Positions 23,991-34,700 of a stretch of 64,000 nucleotides of DNA are shown here, piece after piece; positions within the stretch are counted from its first letter, which is position 1; every line of letters starts with the position of its first letter. The stretch comes from Gnetum montanum (lineage: Eukaryota > Streptophyta > Gnetopsida > Gnetales > Gnetaceae): the NCBI GenBank assembly GCA_015680685.1, contig MNCI01011044.1, positions 219,354 to 283,353 of the forward strand, written 5' to 3'. Under the pieces are notes generated by a model, which ran no database searches, was not told the origin of the DNA, and saw nothing but the letters and a program-made list of their open reading frames with translations. Position numbers and translations under genes: made by a program.

Positions 23991-25660
23991 AAGGGAAAAC
24001 AAACACCAAAAGATCGTCGAGCGGACACAACTGACTCTACCTTTGCCTAAGGGCAAGTTGGAAAAGGAAATGAAGGCAAAGTACCTTGGATGGTCTGCAT
24101 GCAGATCAACCAAGGACTTCCCCAAGCATAAACTATGGCTTGTGCTGGGGTTATCGTAACTAATGATGTACAAAATGTAAACAATAATGTACAAAATGCA
24201 AACAAAGCGTATACAAAAAACAATATCAGAAACAAAACATAAGCTAAATGTAATACAAAGTAAAAAATATAATGGCTGGAAAAATGAACTGTATTTTATT
24301 GCTTAGAAAGGACGTGTACCGGTCAAAGCATAGCTACATGTGTGGATGGAAGATCAAGCACCAAGCCTTGGGGTGCTGTGTTTCAGAAGTGCTTGGATGC
24401 TAGGATTCAAGTGTGCCCAAGCACCCAAGGATTGCTAGTTTGAGTTTCCAAATTTCCAACCCCATTTATGTGAATTGATAGGATATTTATAGGGTTTGGC
24501 TACGCTCGGGTGTGAAATTCATGGATGGAATCAATGGTTGATAATTGAGAGGAAAAATGGATCAAGTGATAGGTGTTTGATGGATAGCTATGTGTGAGTT
24601 GGACGTGTGTGGGCAAGCTACATTTTTGACCAGGTGCATTATATCTTATAGCATGCATTGGCTTACTCAAGCTATCTTACTCTCATGGAAGCACATATAA
24701 TTGTAAGAGCTTGACAAGCTCACAAATGAAAATCTACAATTAAATGTTAATGTACAACAAGAGAAATTTACTTTGGCTTGCTTGAGTCTTCTTGATCTCT
24801 AAATTGACTACTACAGGATGTCGATATGAGTGGAATTCTGGCTGTTTGAGGAATCTTTGCTTGACCAGAACTTCTAGTGTGAGTTTATTTTATCTTGGCA
24901 TGTCTTCAATGTGCTCATGATCCCCTCACACTACACTCATGCTACCAGCATGACCTCAGTGTGAGTGAGCTAAAATGACATATTTTGCACCAAATTTTGA
25001 ACTCTGAATCCTGTTTCTTAAGTACAACTATTGTCTACCTATGGTTGACCTTGAGAGTGATCTGCAAGTCAAAAATTGGTCTTGATGTACCTTGTTTTGG
25101 ACCATTTTTGGTAGCTCATGCTAGACTCATGCTGCCAGCATGAGTGCAGTGTGACCACAGTGTGATCTACAAAAACTTTTAATTTTGGACCTAAAATCTA
25201 GAATTCTGGAGATTGGAACTTGAAGTTGTCAATAATGAACCTTGAGGATGACTTGCACCTTGGAAATTAGATTATTTTGACTTAGTTTTGGGGCTTCCTG
25301 AGTTGTTCACGTTGTATTCACACTACCAGCGTGACCTTAGTGTGACCATAGCATGACTAAGAAAATTTGCACCATTTGACCTAAAATTTGAATTCCTGAA
25401 TGCTGAAATGGAAGTAGGGAATAGTGCCCTTTGAGGATGGCTTGCACTCTCAGATTTGGACCAGATCTGACTTGATCTTGGAGTCATTGGAGTTACTCAC
25501 GCTGAGGGAAAATGATCTTGAAAAGCTAAGCATGAGTAAGTTGGATTAAGCCAGCTGGGCGTGAGTTCCATGCCTTAGTTAAATTTTTCTTCCCAAAAGC
25601 TAAAAAGGGCTCTCGATTGTTCTCGTTTCAAAGTGTTAGGAAGAAATTAGTGGTGTTTCA
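23970..25660 (-). mobile_element. Tat/Ogre 3' LTR of the pol-bearing element
   Basis: The right end is firm: on the minus strand the LTR begins TGAAACACCACTAATT, directly after a polypurine tract. The part 24,793-25,660 is matched by 33,501-34,346, and 25,229-25,660 partly by 61,598-61,897. The part 24,045-24,330 matches 5,375-5,600. Left boundary uncertain. The U3 carries three to four ~190-bp tandem units. Confidence 0.65.
24931..25505 (-). repeat. About 190-bp tandem units with hairpins inside the LTR
   Basis: Inverted-repeat cores recur at about 24,936, 25,126 and 25,316, with a partial one at about 25,497. An example is CTCATGCTGCCAGCATGAG, with perfect 8-bp arms. Each is followed by a GACCT(A/C)AAAT-x-GAAT-x-CTG block and a GAGGAT-x-CTTGCA block. 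The spacing is 190, 190 and about 181 bp. The same arrangement is seen in the copy at 33,501-34,346. Confidence 0.7.
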
Positions 25661-25673
25661 TTAGCCCCTCTTT
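25661..25673 (-). other. Polypurine tract, second-strand primer
   Basis: The minus strand reads AAAGAGGGGCTAA immediately before the LTR start TGAAACACC. The right-hand copy of the family has AAAGAGGGACCAA at 61,898-61,910. Confidence 0.75.
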
Positions 25674-26480
25674 GTTGACATCTAGAGGAATCCACCCAAG
25701 AGGCATAGACAAAGAAGTGAAAAACACCATGAACAAACAAGTAGCAAGCATTAGCCATCGGTCCTTGGCTGGATGTCATCACTCTATGTTCAAAAGTACT
25801 TGGGATTAGGGAAGTGTAGTTCAAGGTGAAAGGGGATTGGTTGTAACCGGGGGAAATTAGAAATTGATCAAGGGTTATATTTGCTACTAGGATTGTGGGA
25901 GAGGAAATTCTCTCACATAAATGATTGGTATCTTTGGTCCTTGTCAGTAGCCGGTGTTCAACAGACTCAGAGCCAAGACATAGGAGATGCGTTCTTTGGA
26001 GAAATGGGACTCTTGTAGAGTGTTTACAGGGGTCCATTGTAAATAGCCAAAGCCACACGATGATGTGTGACATGATCATTTTGAGACATGAGTGTAACTA
26101 TTTTCCAAGAAAATTACCTTCTCTCTTGGTGCTTGTATGAGAATAGCCAATAGTCTTTGGTCTATGATGGAAATTGGGTCATGAAGCCCTTTTCCGTGCA
26201 TTTTGCTTTTTGAAATTTTTTCTCTCCTTTTTTCCTTTTTCTTTGTTTATTTTTTTCTTTTTTTATTATTTTCCTTTTTCTCTTTTCGAAAGAGCTTGAT
26301 TTTAGTGTTGTGCTCATGCTCATGCACTTGCATTTGTATCGTGTACCATGTACTATGTTTTGTGTTGCAACTGCTTAGAGAGTTATAGTATGCAACAATG
26401 TATTAAGAGCTTTGGAATGAGTAGAATGTATCAAAGGGGTGGAATTGAATAAGATAAGGGAAAAATGGTAGGGTAGAGAA
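25674..26480 (-). other. 3' untranslated segment of the Tat element
   Basis: Homologous over its length to 61,911-62,640, including AACACCATGAA, GTTGGATGTCATCAC and a T-rich run (26,215-26,290). No coding sequence recognised on the minus strand. Confidence 0.6.
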
Positions 26481-26849
26481 GTGGGGAATTTACTTATGAA
26501 TGGATTGATTAACCCAGATGTAGGCATTAGGAAGAATGTGATACCTTGTCATCATGACGAAGTGCATCTATGCACGAATGCCTCAAGCATGTCATCGTGC
26601 AAACACAAGTCCAAGAAGATAAGAAAACCACAAATGAATCGATTAACTAAGCACTTCAAACTTGAAAACAAACAAGGATATGGAGCCACTGCATGTAATT
26701 TCAAAGCAAACAGAATCATGAACAACATCAGCTTCATCAAGGTCTATGAGACAAATGGGCAACGAGTCTTTGTGGAACAGATACAGCCAATTGCAACAAC
26801 ATGTCTTTTCAAGTACTGCCTAGTCATTGATGATGTCACCAGTTTATAG
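26481..26849 (+). CDS. Antisense ORF between integrase and 3' LTR, 122 codons
   Basis: Open from ATG 26,481 to 26,849, opposite to pol. It encodes a basic, Lys/Asn/His-rich protein (CHHDEVHLCTNASS, CKHKSKKIRKPQMNR) with no domain I recognise. Tat-lineage elements such as Grande are known to carry an antisense ORF at this position. The related sequence at 62,640-62,960 is disrupted by a deletion near the start and by a stop, so coding is unproven. Confidence 0.3.
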   Translation: MGNLLMNGLINPDVGIRKNVIPCHHDEVHLCTNASSMSSCKHKSKKIRKPQMNRLTKHFKLENKQGYGATACNFKANRIMNNISFIKVYETNGQRVFVEQIQPIATTCLFKYCLVIDDVTSL

Positions 26850-26859
26850 TCTTAGTGGA

Positions 26860-27330
26860 TTTTTGCAGGTTAGTTTCATGTCATAACCCTTTGGATGGTC
26901 CCATTTTAGCATCACAGCTGACGGTGCTTTGCTAGTTTATAATCCTAGCAGACTCTAAAGAAGCAAACCAGTTTATAGTCTTAGTGGACTCTAAATGCTA
27001 GTTTCATGTCATGGAGAATGGATGTGGTAGTTGAGTGTCATACTGGATAGAGCTCTATGATGTTAGTTTATTTTCATGAATCTAGGACATTTTGTGATGC
27101 CAGTTTCAAGTCATAAGCCCATGACCATTCTATGGTATCAATTTTAGATCGTGATGCAAGGACCGTTATGTGGTATTAGTTTTAGGTCATGTTGCCAGGA
27201 CCGTTCTGTGGTATCTATTTTAGGTCATGATGCCAGGATTGTTCTGTGGTACCATTTTTAGGTCATGATGCTAGGACCATTTTGTGGTATCAGTTTTAGG
27301 TCATGATTCTAGGACTGTTACGTACCTTAG
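26860..27330 (-). repeat. 3' untranslated tandem arrays (~40-43 bp units)
   Basis: The right half (27,110-27,320) repeats GGTCATGATGCCAGGACCGT followed by TCTGTGGTATCAGTTTTA, about five times. The left half has TAGTTTATA-x-TC-x-TAG(C/T)GGACT units. The same two arrays occur at 62,950-63,430. Confidence 0.8.
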
Positions 27331-27344
27331 TTTGATCGAACATA

Positions 27345-30300
27345 GTACCATTTCAGGTACAGATGATTTGTGGGAATAGTGAACTCATTCCCATCCATGT
27401 CAGCAAGTTTGAATGCTCCACTATTGTATGCCTTGGTGACTAAGTAAAGCCCTTCCCAGTTGGCTGAGAATTTATTTGAATGGTCACAGATGGCCTTAAG
27501 AACTAAGTCTCCTTCTTTAATTTGGTTTTTATGTAGATCGTGTTTGTGTCGTTGCTGCTATTGTTTTTGGTACCATTCAATCTGATCAAGCGTTCACACA
27601 AGTTCCTCCTCCACCAAGTCAAGGTCAGAAATGTGCATCTCATTACTTTGGCTTTCATCAAGGAGGCCTGAGAGAGCTATCTACAATGATGGAACCTATA
27701 ACTCCAAACGTAAAACAACTTCAGATCCATATACAAGACTATATGGAGTTTTACCTGTAGACATTCGATGTGTCATTCTGCATGCCCACAATGCGTAGAC
27801 TAATTATTCATGCCCTCATTTCTTGCTTTGACTTAACATATTTTTGAGCACCATGATGATAGTTTTGTTTGTAGCCTCTTCTTGACCATTTCTCTATGGG
27901 TAGTAGGGTGAGGAGAATGCATGTTTAATACCCAGGCTTTCATAGAAGCTTTTAGTATTTGCACTAATAAACTTTGGCACATTGTCAGTAATGATGGTCA
28001 TTAGAATACCAAAATAGGTCACGGTGTTTTCTATTATGAAATTGCAAACGTGTTTAGAAGTGGTCTTCCTAAGGGGAATAACTTCTACCCATTTTATGAA
28101 GTATTTAGTTGCAGTGAGAATGAAGCTATGTTCTGCGGAGGAGGATGTTGTTATCGGTTCAGCTAAGTCTAATCCCAATTTTTGGAATGGCCATGTGATT
28201 TATGTTATGTGAAATTCATTAGATGGCACATGTATTAGGTTACCATGCCTTTGGAAAATGTCACATGTCCTAACCTTGGAGAAGCAATCGTACTCCATGT
28301 GTGGCCAATAGTAGCCCAAGCGCATAATCTTTGTTGCCATTGCTTTGGATGCTATGTGCCCTCCACAAAGTCCTTCATGGACTTGCTCTACAATTGTTTG
28401 ACTATTGATGCTACTAACACACATCAGCAGAATGCCTTCATAGGATTTGCAACACAAGATGTCTCCTATTAATGCATATTGCCGAGAGCATTTTCGCACG
28501 GTTTCCTTTTGAGCGTTTGTCAAGTGTTGTGGAGGTTTGCCTCTTAGAAGGTACTCTTTGATGTCATCATACCATTTTATTGCATGTGCTGTGCTAATGG
28601 ATGCTATAGGCATTTCATTGAGAGCATCAGTTATAGGCTTGGCACAATTTGTTATAGAGCTAGGCAACACATGGAACATTTCGGTTGTCATGTTTAAGGC
28701 TAGTGTAGCAAGTGCATCGGCAATGGTGTTTTCACTCCTAGGGACATGCGGTATATCCACTTCTACTAGTTGCCTCAGCAGATGTTTGGTCAAATTACAA
28801 TATGATTGCAAATGGAGAGCTTTGCATGTGTAAACTTCTATGGCTTGGTGAATGACTAACTATGAATCACCTTGAACAATGAGATGTGTGATTACTAAAG
28901 TTAATGCTACCTAAAGAACTCTATGAAGACCTTCGTATTCCACTACATTATTGGTACAAGGAAAGGTCAGTCAGTAGGCAAAGGGTTGGATTTCTCCAGA
29001 GGGGTATCTTAAAATGGCTGCAACACTTCCTCCTCAGGAAGTTGAAGCTCCATTGAAATAGAGAATTTCCTTGTAGTTGTTAGGTACAATGTCTACACTA
29101 TTAACATTTTCATTAGGGAATTTAGGCTTAATCATTGCTTGATCATGCTTTGGTGAAATGGTTAATTGTGTGACTATTGCTTGACCTTTTGTGGAGGATT
29201 AAGCAACATAGTGTAAGTCAAACTCAGCGATCATTACTTTCCACCTAGCTATTCTACTCCACTCATAGATGTTATTAGTGATGGTTTAGAATACAATATT
29301 CTTGAAAATGATGTAAACCTGATTACAGAAGAGATAATGCCACCATCTCTTCAAGGAGAAGACGAGCGCAAGGCATGATTTCTCTACATCATTGTATCGT
29401 TTTTCATAGGCAATTAAAGCATGGCTTAGGTAATATACAGGGATCTCGACTCCATCTTTATGTTTTTGACAAAGCATCGATGCAATGGAAGAATTCGAAG
29501 TTGCAAGGTAGATGTAAAAGGATTTATCACCTTGCTGGGGATAAACAGTTGGCAATTGAGTTAGCTCTTATTTTATGTTCTTGAATGCTTCCTGGCATTG
29601 TTGAGTCCATTGGAAATGCACATTCTTTCGTAATAGGTGTTGCATGGGTCTCAACTTACCTGTTATCCTCTCGATAAAGCATCTAATGAATTGCAGTCTA
29701 CCTTAGAGACCATGTAGTTTGGTAAGGTTTTTTGGTGGTTGCATATTAGTTATTGCCTTAACCTTATCAAGGTCTACCTGTATCCCTGTTTTAGAGACTA
29801 TGAAACCAAGCATTTTTCCCATTTTGACACCAAAGATGCATTTCTTTGGATTGAGTCTAAGGTCATATTTGAGACAACATTTAAGCACTAGGTTTAGATA
29901 TTTTGCATGTTGTTCATTTGTTTTAGATTTAATCACGATATCGTCAATATAATCATTAAGCAAATTGAGCATGTAATCACTAAATATATATGTCATTGCT
30001 CATTGATATGTAGCTCCTACATTTTTAAGGCTAAATGGCACCATTGTATATCAGAATGTGCCCCAAGGTGTCATAAAATTTGTACTAAGTTGATGTTCTG
30101 GATTGATTATTATTTGGTTATATCCTGAAAATCCATCCATAAAGGATAATAGTGCATGCCCAACAGTTGTGTTAATAAGTTGATCAATGCTAGGTAGTGG
30201 GAAATCATCCTTTATAGTGGCTGTGTTGAGATCACGGAAGTCAATGCATATGCGTATACTACCATTCTTCTTAGGGACTACTACAATGTTTGATACCTAG

Positions 30301-30812
30301 TCAGAATAGTCAACGACTCGAATGAAACTAGCTTGGTAGAGCTTTGTGATTTCAGTGTGGACTACTAACGCCACCTCAGGTCTAACCTTTCGTGCTTTTT
30401 TCTTCATTTGTTTAATTTTTTCATCGACAATGATGTTGTGTTGGAAGATTCAAGGGTCTAATCCTGGCATATCAGTATATGACCATGCGAATATTTTTTT
30501 ATTGTCTTTCAGTACTTGAGTGATGTCATCGACAAGTTGTGAGTCCAGTAGAGCACTTAATTTCAATGTTCTAGCTTCATCATTGAATGTAGTAATGGGG
30601 ACTTCAACTGGAGGATCTTTAATGATATTATCAGCTTCTAGATCTAACGTCTTAGGCATATTTTCAGGCCAGTCTGATGTTTCCTGAGTGGAAGCTATTA
30701 AATTAGTATACGCACATGGGTCCATATCCAAGGACTCTAGATTGATTACTCTCTTTACCTCCTCATATGTTCCACTGAGAGACAATGTTGAAAGGATATT
30801 CTTGGCGGCCAT
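27345..30812 (-). pseudogene. Tat/Ogre-lineage pol: RT, RNase H, second RNase H, integrase
   Basis: Read right to left. 30,812-30,450 is the pre-RT linker, ending KKIFAWSYTDMPGLDP. RT runs from about 30,330 to 29,640: VVVPKKNGSIRICIDF, LLSFMDGFSGYNQI and the catalytic YIDDIV at 29,960-29,930. RNase H is at 29,555-29,286 (DVEKSCLALVFSLKRWWHYL). A second, archaeal-type RNase H lies at about 29,245-28,690 (TNNVVEYEGLHRVL, IVQGDS, PHVPRSENTIADALATL); this domain marks the Tat/Ogre lineage. The integrase zinc region is at 28,530-28,250 (GLCGGHIASKAMATKIMRLG, with one Cys lost). The integrase core is at 28,178-27,894 (ITDN present; the first catalytic Asp is Lys in TATKYFIKW). The C-terminal part is near 27,490-27,345 (NWEGLYLVTKAYNSGAFKL). 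At least four frame breaks, so non-functional. Confidence 0.9.
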
Positions 30813-30899
30813 GTGTTTACTTCTGCCAATTTAAATTGAGAGTGAAGTAACACTTGCTTGATGAAGGAGTTGTTAAATTTATGTACTAATGAAATTGCA

Positions 30900-31130
30900 G
30901 AACGTAGCGGTTGTCATGGTGGTTCTAGGCCATACCGAACCAGTAATATTCATCTTAATTTGTCATTTTGAATGAGTTTGTGCAACATTTTTGATTTTTA
31001 AATTTTTGTGCAAACAATTAGTTTATGAGGCTTTAAAATTTTATGGATTTTTAAATGTTTATATATGTATGTATATATATATATATATATTGTGTTGATT
31101 TTAAATTTTCATCCCTTCCTTTACATAATA
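30900..31130. repeat. Decayed linker motif, AT-rich tract and (TA)n
   Basis: TAGGCCATACCGAACCAGTA at about 30,928 matches the GGCC linker motif at 427 and 63,626. A (TA)n run lies at 31,073-31,090. Confidence 0.5.
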
Positions 31131-31319
31131 ATAACTTTTTTTGGCCTCATCTCCAGAGGCTAGAATAGTGAGAACTACTAGGCCAACATGAAGTAAAGAT
31201 AACATAAATAAAAATAAAATTTAAACATGGTAAATTTAAATAAATAAAATAAGAGAAAATAAAATACACTAAATTAAATTGGGAATGAATATTTGGGGTT
31301 TAAAAGGGGATTTTGAAGT

Positions 31320-32470
31320 GAAGAAAGGGGGTTTTGTGCTAGTGTGAGTTCTTGGAAGCTTGGACTGCAGCGTGAGCTAGAGAGTATAGTGTGAGCTACA
31401 ATGTCAGTGTTAGCATGAACTATAGTGTGAGTTATAGGGCAACCATGAAGGTAAAAGCAAGCCGATGCAAAGGGAACAGGCAAACAAATCTAATGTTCGT
31501 GAAGGAGAGTGACGAGCTACTCCAGCATCTCCCCCAAGCTAGGATTCTAGCATGGGATGGAGCTATACACAAGTAGATTTCTTTCCTCTTGTTTTCCTTA
31601 TTTCTATCATTTGTAAACAATGTTAGCTAGGGTAGAATTTCTCTTATTTGTGGCTCGTTGTTCTTGATTTTCATGACATCAACATGAGTGCCCAAGGTGT
31701 TGGAGGGTGAGTTGGATTTCTTTGCACTTTTTTATGTACTCAAATGAACACATCATGAGTGTCAGGGATATCTTGGTAGCATGCATTTTAGGGCCTCCTT
31801 ATGCAACATGACTACTAGATTTTTTTTGGGCAGCATGACTACCAGGGGGAGGCTTCATGTGAGTGTAGGTAGGAAGGCCTATTTTTTTGGTAGTGTGAGC
31901 TACGTTGCAAGGGAAATATATCTTTGGGCAACATCCAAGATGCCTAGCATGATTTATGAGGGCATCTTGCAGGACAAGAAGTCTGAGTTTTCATCCCGCT
32001 TGGGCTTCATGGGTTTTCAAAGTTTCCTAGCAGCATGATTGCCAGGGGAAGGCCAATTTTTTTTTCTTGTAGCATGAGCTGTGTTGCTGGGGACATTTCC
32101 AACATGATTGCCAGGGCTTCCTGGGTAGCATTAATTTTTCCTATGCAATGTGACCATTCTTGGGTAACATGAGCACAAGGGTTCCTAGGGTAGTGTGAGC
32201 TGTAGGATTCCTAGGGAAGCATGAGCTATAGGGTTTGTGAGCACAAGAAAAGGGTTCCAGGGCAGCGTGAGCATAAGAAAAGGGTTCCAAGGTAGCATGA
32301 GCTGTAGGATTCCCTTTTCTGGGATGTAGAAAACCCCAACATGAGTTCTACGGGAGATAGGAATCATGGGTTATTGGAACAGGTCCTGATTTCTTGTAGC
32401 GTGAGTTGCTGGAAATAGGTCCTAGTGTGAGTCACTACAGGGCATGTGGTTGGGGTTATATCCAACGTGA
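31320..32470. repeat. Irregular array of GTGAGCTA / GCATGAGC words
   Basis: More than twenty occurrences of (A/G)(C/T)(A/G)TGAGCTA-like words, often paired with AGGGTTCC or AGGATTCC, at spacings of about 20-45 bp. The densest part is 32,190-32,420. It occupies the place where gag and protease of the Tat element should lie. No protein is supported. Confidence 0.55.
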
Positions 32471-32474
32471 ATGT

Positions 32475-32814
32475 CCAGGCCCCCACTTTACTAAGACATG
32501 AAAATGTAAACTATTTGCTAAGATATTTATTATTTTTTGGTTTTATGTTTATACCTTTTATTATTTTCTGGAGATCGATGATTTAAACCTTGTTTCAGTG
32601 AGTGTTCGTGTTTTGTACTTGTTTATTGATTTTACATTGCCTGCAATAAACTAGATTTCAATATACCCCAGTGAGCATTAAGTACACTAAATTAATATTG
32701 GTGTCCTTTTCTTGTGGGGTGGAGCTGTGTATTTAAGTCTTGTTTATGTGTGTTTTTGGTTTATGTGATTTTTCCCTATTGTCAACACTTAGGTTCTTTA
32801 CTTACCTAATGTTT
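32475..32814. other. T-rich spacer, nothing recognised
   Basis: No coding frame, repeat or LTR terminus seen. It directly precedes the FCP1-like exon. Confidence 0.35.
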
Positions 32815-33496
32815 TGGCTATATGAAGGGGACCTAAATCTTCTCTCCTTGTGATTGAGCTCGTTGGTGTACTTGCTTGGTTTGGCCCCTTTGGACCAAAT
32901 GTACCTCCTTATGACATGCTCATCAAGCCCCATATGATATGGTTCCATCCTGGTGTTGGTTCCTTTTTGTCATTCATCCTGCAAAATTTTAGTGTGGTTA
33001 TATGGTCTCACCTAAGTGAACAGCTGGCTCGTGATATTATTGAGACAATGTTACCCGGGTCTACATAAGACATTCTTTCTTTTGTTACTGACATAGATGA
33101 GGGAATTCTTAAAGTTGAGGGAGGCCCTGCTGAGGGTCCTAGATCTACTCGTAGTTTGACTCGTGTGTGGGAACTACCTACTTGTGTTCATTACAACAAC
33201 AACACACTTTTCTTAGTCTTCGGTGTACACACTCTATTCTAGAACCCACCTAGGATAGTATATAGAGTGCACAGGTATGCTCCCTTTTGCCTTACTTAAA
33301 TTTTTATTTTTTAAATTTTATATCATTTCCTATACATTAATATTATTTTTCTATGTAGGCCTCATTTTGATGAGAATGGGATGTGCGATGATGATAGTGG
33401 GCTTGCCTTAGCATGCAAAGCATTAGAGACATTCATGGCAGGCCCCATTCTTCATGCTGCTATACTGGACTACATAAAAGTGGCTATCATTGACTA
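32815..33496 (+). pseudogene. FCP1/HAD-type phosphatase-like sequence, copy 2 (catalytically dead)
   Basis: Exon 1 (to 33,274) reads LLVIELVGVLAWFG, PHMIWFHPGVGSFLSFILQN, FSVVIWSHL, RVWELPTCVHYNNNTLFLVF and NPPRIVYRVHR. This is the plant FCP1-homology order, C-terminal LW...NTLLLDDSPYK..NPP included. A GT-AG intron of 84 bp (33,275-33,358; GTATGC...CTATGTAG) splits an arginine codon in phase 2. Exon 2 (33,359-33,496) gives HFDENGMCDDDSGLALACKA and ILDYIKV, matching the family's D.SL..GG.LR.YLE.L....V..YV(K/E) end, then stops. The motif I nucleophile Asp is Glu, the second acidic position is Val, and motif III DD is VF. There is a stop at about 33,066 and another after TLF. The family normally dephosphorylates phosphoserine on protein targets; this copy cannot. 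Confidence 0.65.
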
Positions 33497-33500
33497 CCAT

Positions 33501-34346
33501 TGATCTATGAATTGACTGCTATAGGATGTCAATCTAAGTGGCTTTGAGATTGTTTGAGGCATCTTTTCTTGACTAGGACTTCCAGTGTGAGTTGATTTTG
33601 TCTTGGCATGTCTTCAGCATGCTCATGCTACACTCATGCTGCACACACACTCCCAGCGTGACCTTAGTGAGAGCGAGCTAAAATGACATATTTTGCACCA
33701 AATTTTGAACTCTAAAGCCTATTTCTTGAGTACAGTTGTTGTCTGACTATGGCTGACCTTGAGAGTGATCTGCAAGTCAAAAATTGAGCTTGATATGCCT
33801 TGTTTTGGACCATTTTTGGTAGCTCACGCTGGACTCATGCTGCCAGCGTGAGTGCAGTGTGAGCTACAAAAACTTGCAATTTTGCACCTGAAATCTAGAA
33901 TTCTGGAGATTGGAAATTGAAGTTGTCAACAATGAACCCTCAGGATGAATTACACCTTGGAAATCAGATCATTTTGACTTAGTTTTGGGGCTCCCAGAGT
34001 TGGTCACACTGTACTCAAGCTGCTACCGTGACCTCAGCATGACTGAGAAAATTTGCATCATTTAGCCTAAAATTTGAATTCCTGAATGCTGAAACTGAAG
34101 TAGGGAATAGTGACCTTTGAGGATGGATTGCACTCTTAGATTTGAACCATATCTGACTTGATCTTGAAGTCATTGGAGTTACTCACACTAAGGGCAAATG
34201 ATTTTGACAAGCTAAGCATGAGTAAGCTAGCCTGAGCCAGTTGGGCATGAGTTCCATGCCTTAGTAAAATGTTGCTTCCCAAAAGCTAAAAAGGGCTCTG
34301 GGTTGTTCTCGTTTCAAAGTGTTAGGCTAACATTAGTGGTGTTTCA
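33501..34346 (-). mobile_element. Tat/Ogre LTR fragment (U3 part)
   Basis: Aligns over its full length with 24,793-25,660, starting TGATCTATGAATTGACT and ending GTGGTGTTTCA. The ~190-bp hairpin units are present at about 33,649, 33,832 and 34,015. The U5 part present at 24,045-24,790 is missing; the FCP1-like exon abuts instead. Flanking 5-mers (CTTCT left of 24,793, ACTCT right of 34,346) do not match as a target duplication. Confidence 0.7.
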
Positions 34347-34700
34347 ACTCTGGTGCAGGGCTCAAGATTGTAAAGGTTGTAGAAGCCTTGAAACCACATT
34401 TTTGGGCCTAATGAAACCTTGCAAGGTTGAGTGATTGGTGCTACAATACAACACTCCAGATTAGGGCTTGAAGACTAGATAGGGTGTGGATCCTTTAATC
34501 ACATTTTGATACCAACAAAGCATGGAAGTGTGATTGCAATCCAGCCTCTAAGTATGGAGTACCCAAGGTGGGAAACCATGTAAATTTTCGTGTGTGGTTT
34601 TTTTCATAAAGGTTCCATTTGGGGAACTTATTCATTCCCTCCACTTCTTAGTTCAACAGTCCATTATTTCTACTAGCCCCTTCCTCCTTTGGTCACTTCT
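34347..34700. other. Fragment resembling the LTR-like region at 23.9 kb
   Basis: CAAGGTTGA...TTGGTGCTACAATACAACACT resembles 23,900-23,960. Otherwise nothing is recognised. Confidence 0.3.

Noticed and set aside
28024-28833. Plus-strand ORFs over 28.0-28.8 kb
   Set aside because: Antisense shadows of the integrase and RNase H frames, which carry recognisable motifs on the minus strand.
31073-31090. TATA-box cluster
   Set aside because: Plain (TA)n microsatellite with no array or leader architecture around it.
24793-34346. Simple intact element with two matching LTRs
   Set aside because: The right LTR lacks its U5 side, gag/PR are absent, and 5-bp flanks do not match, so the outer structure is rearranged.
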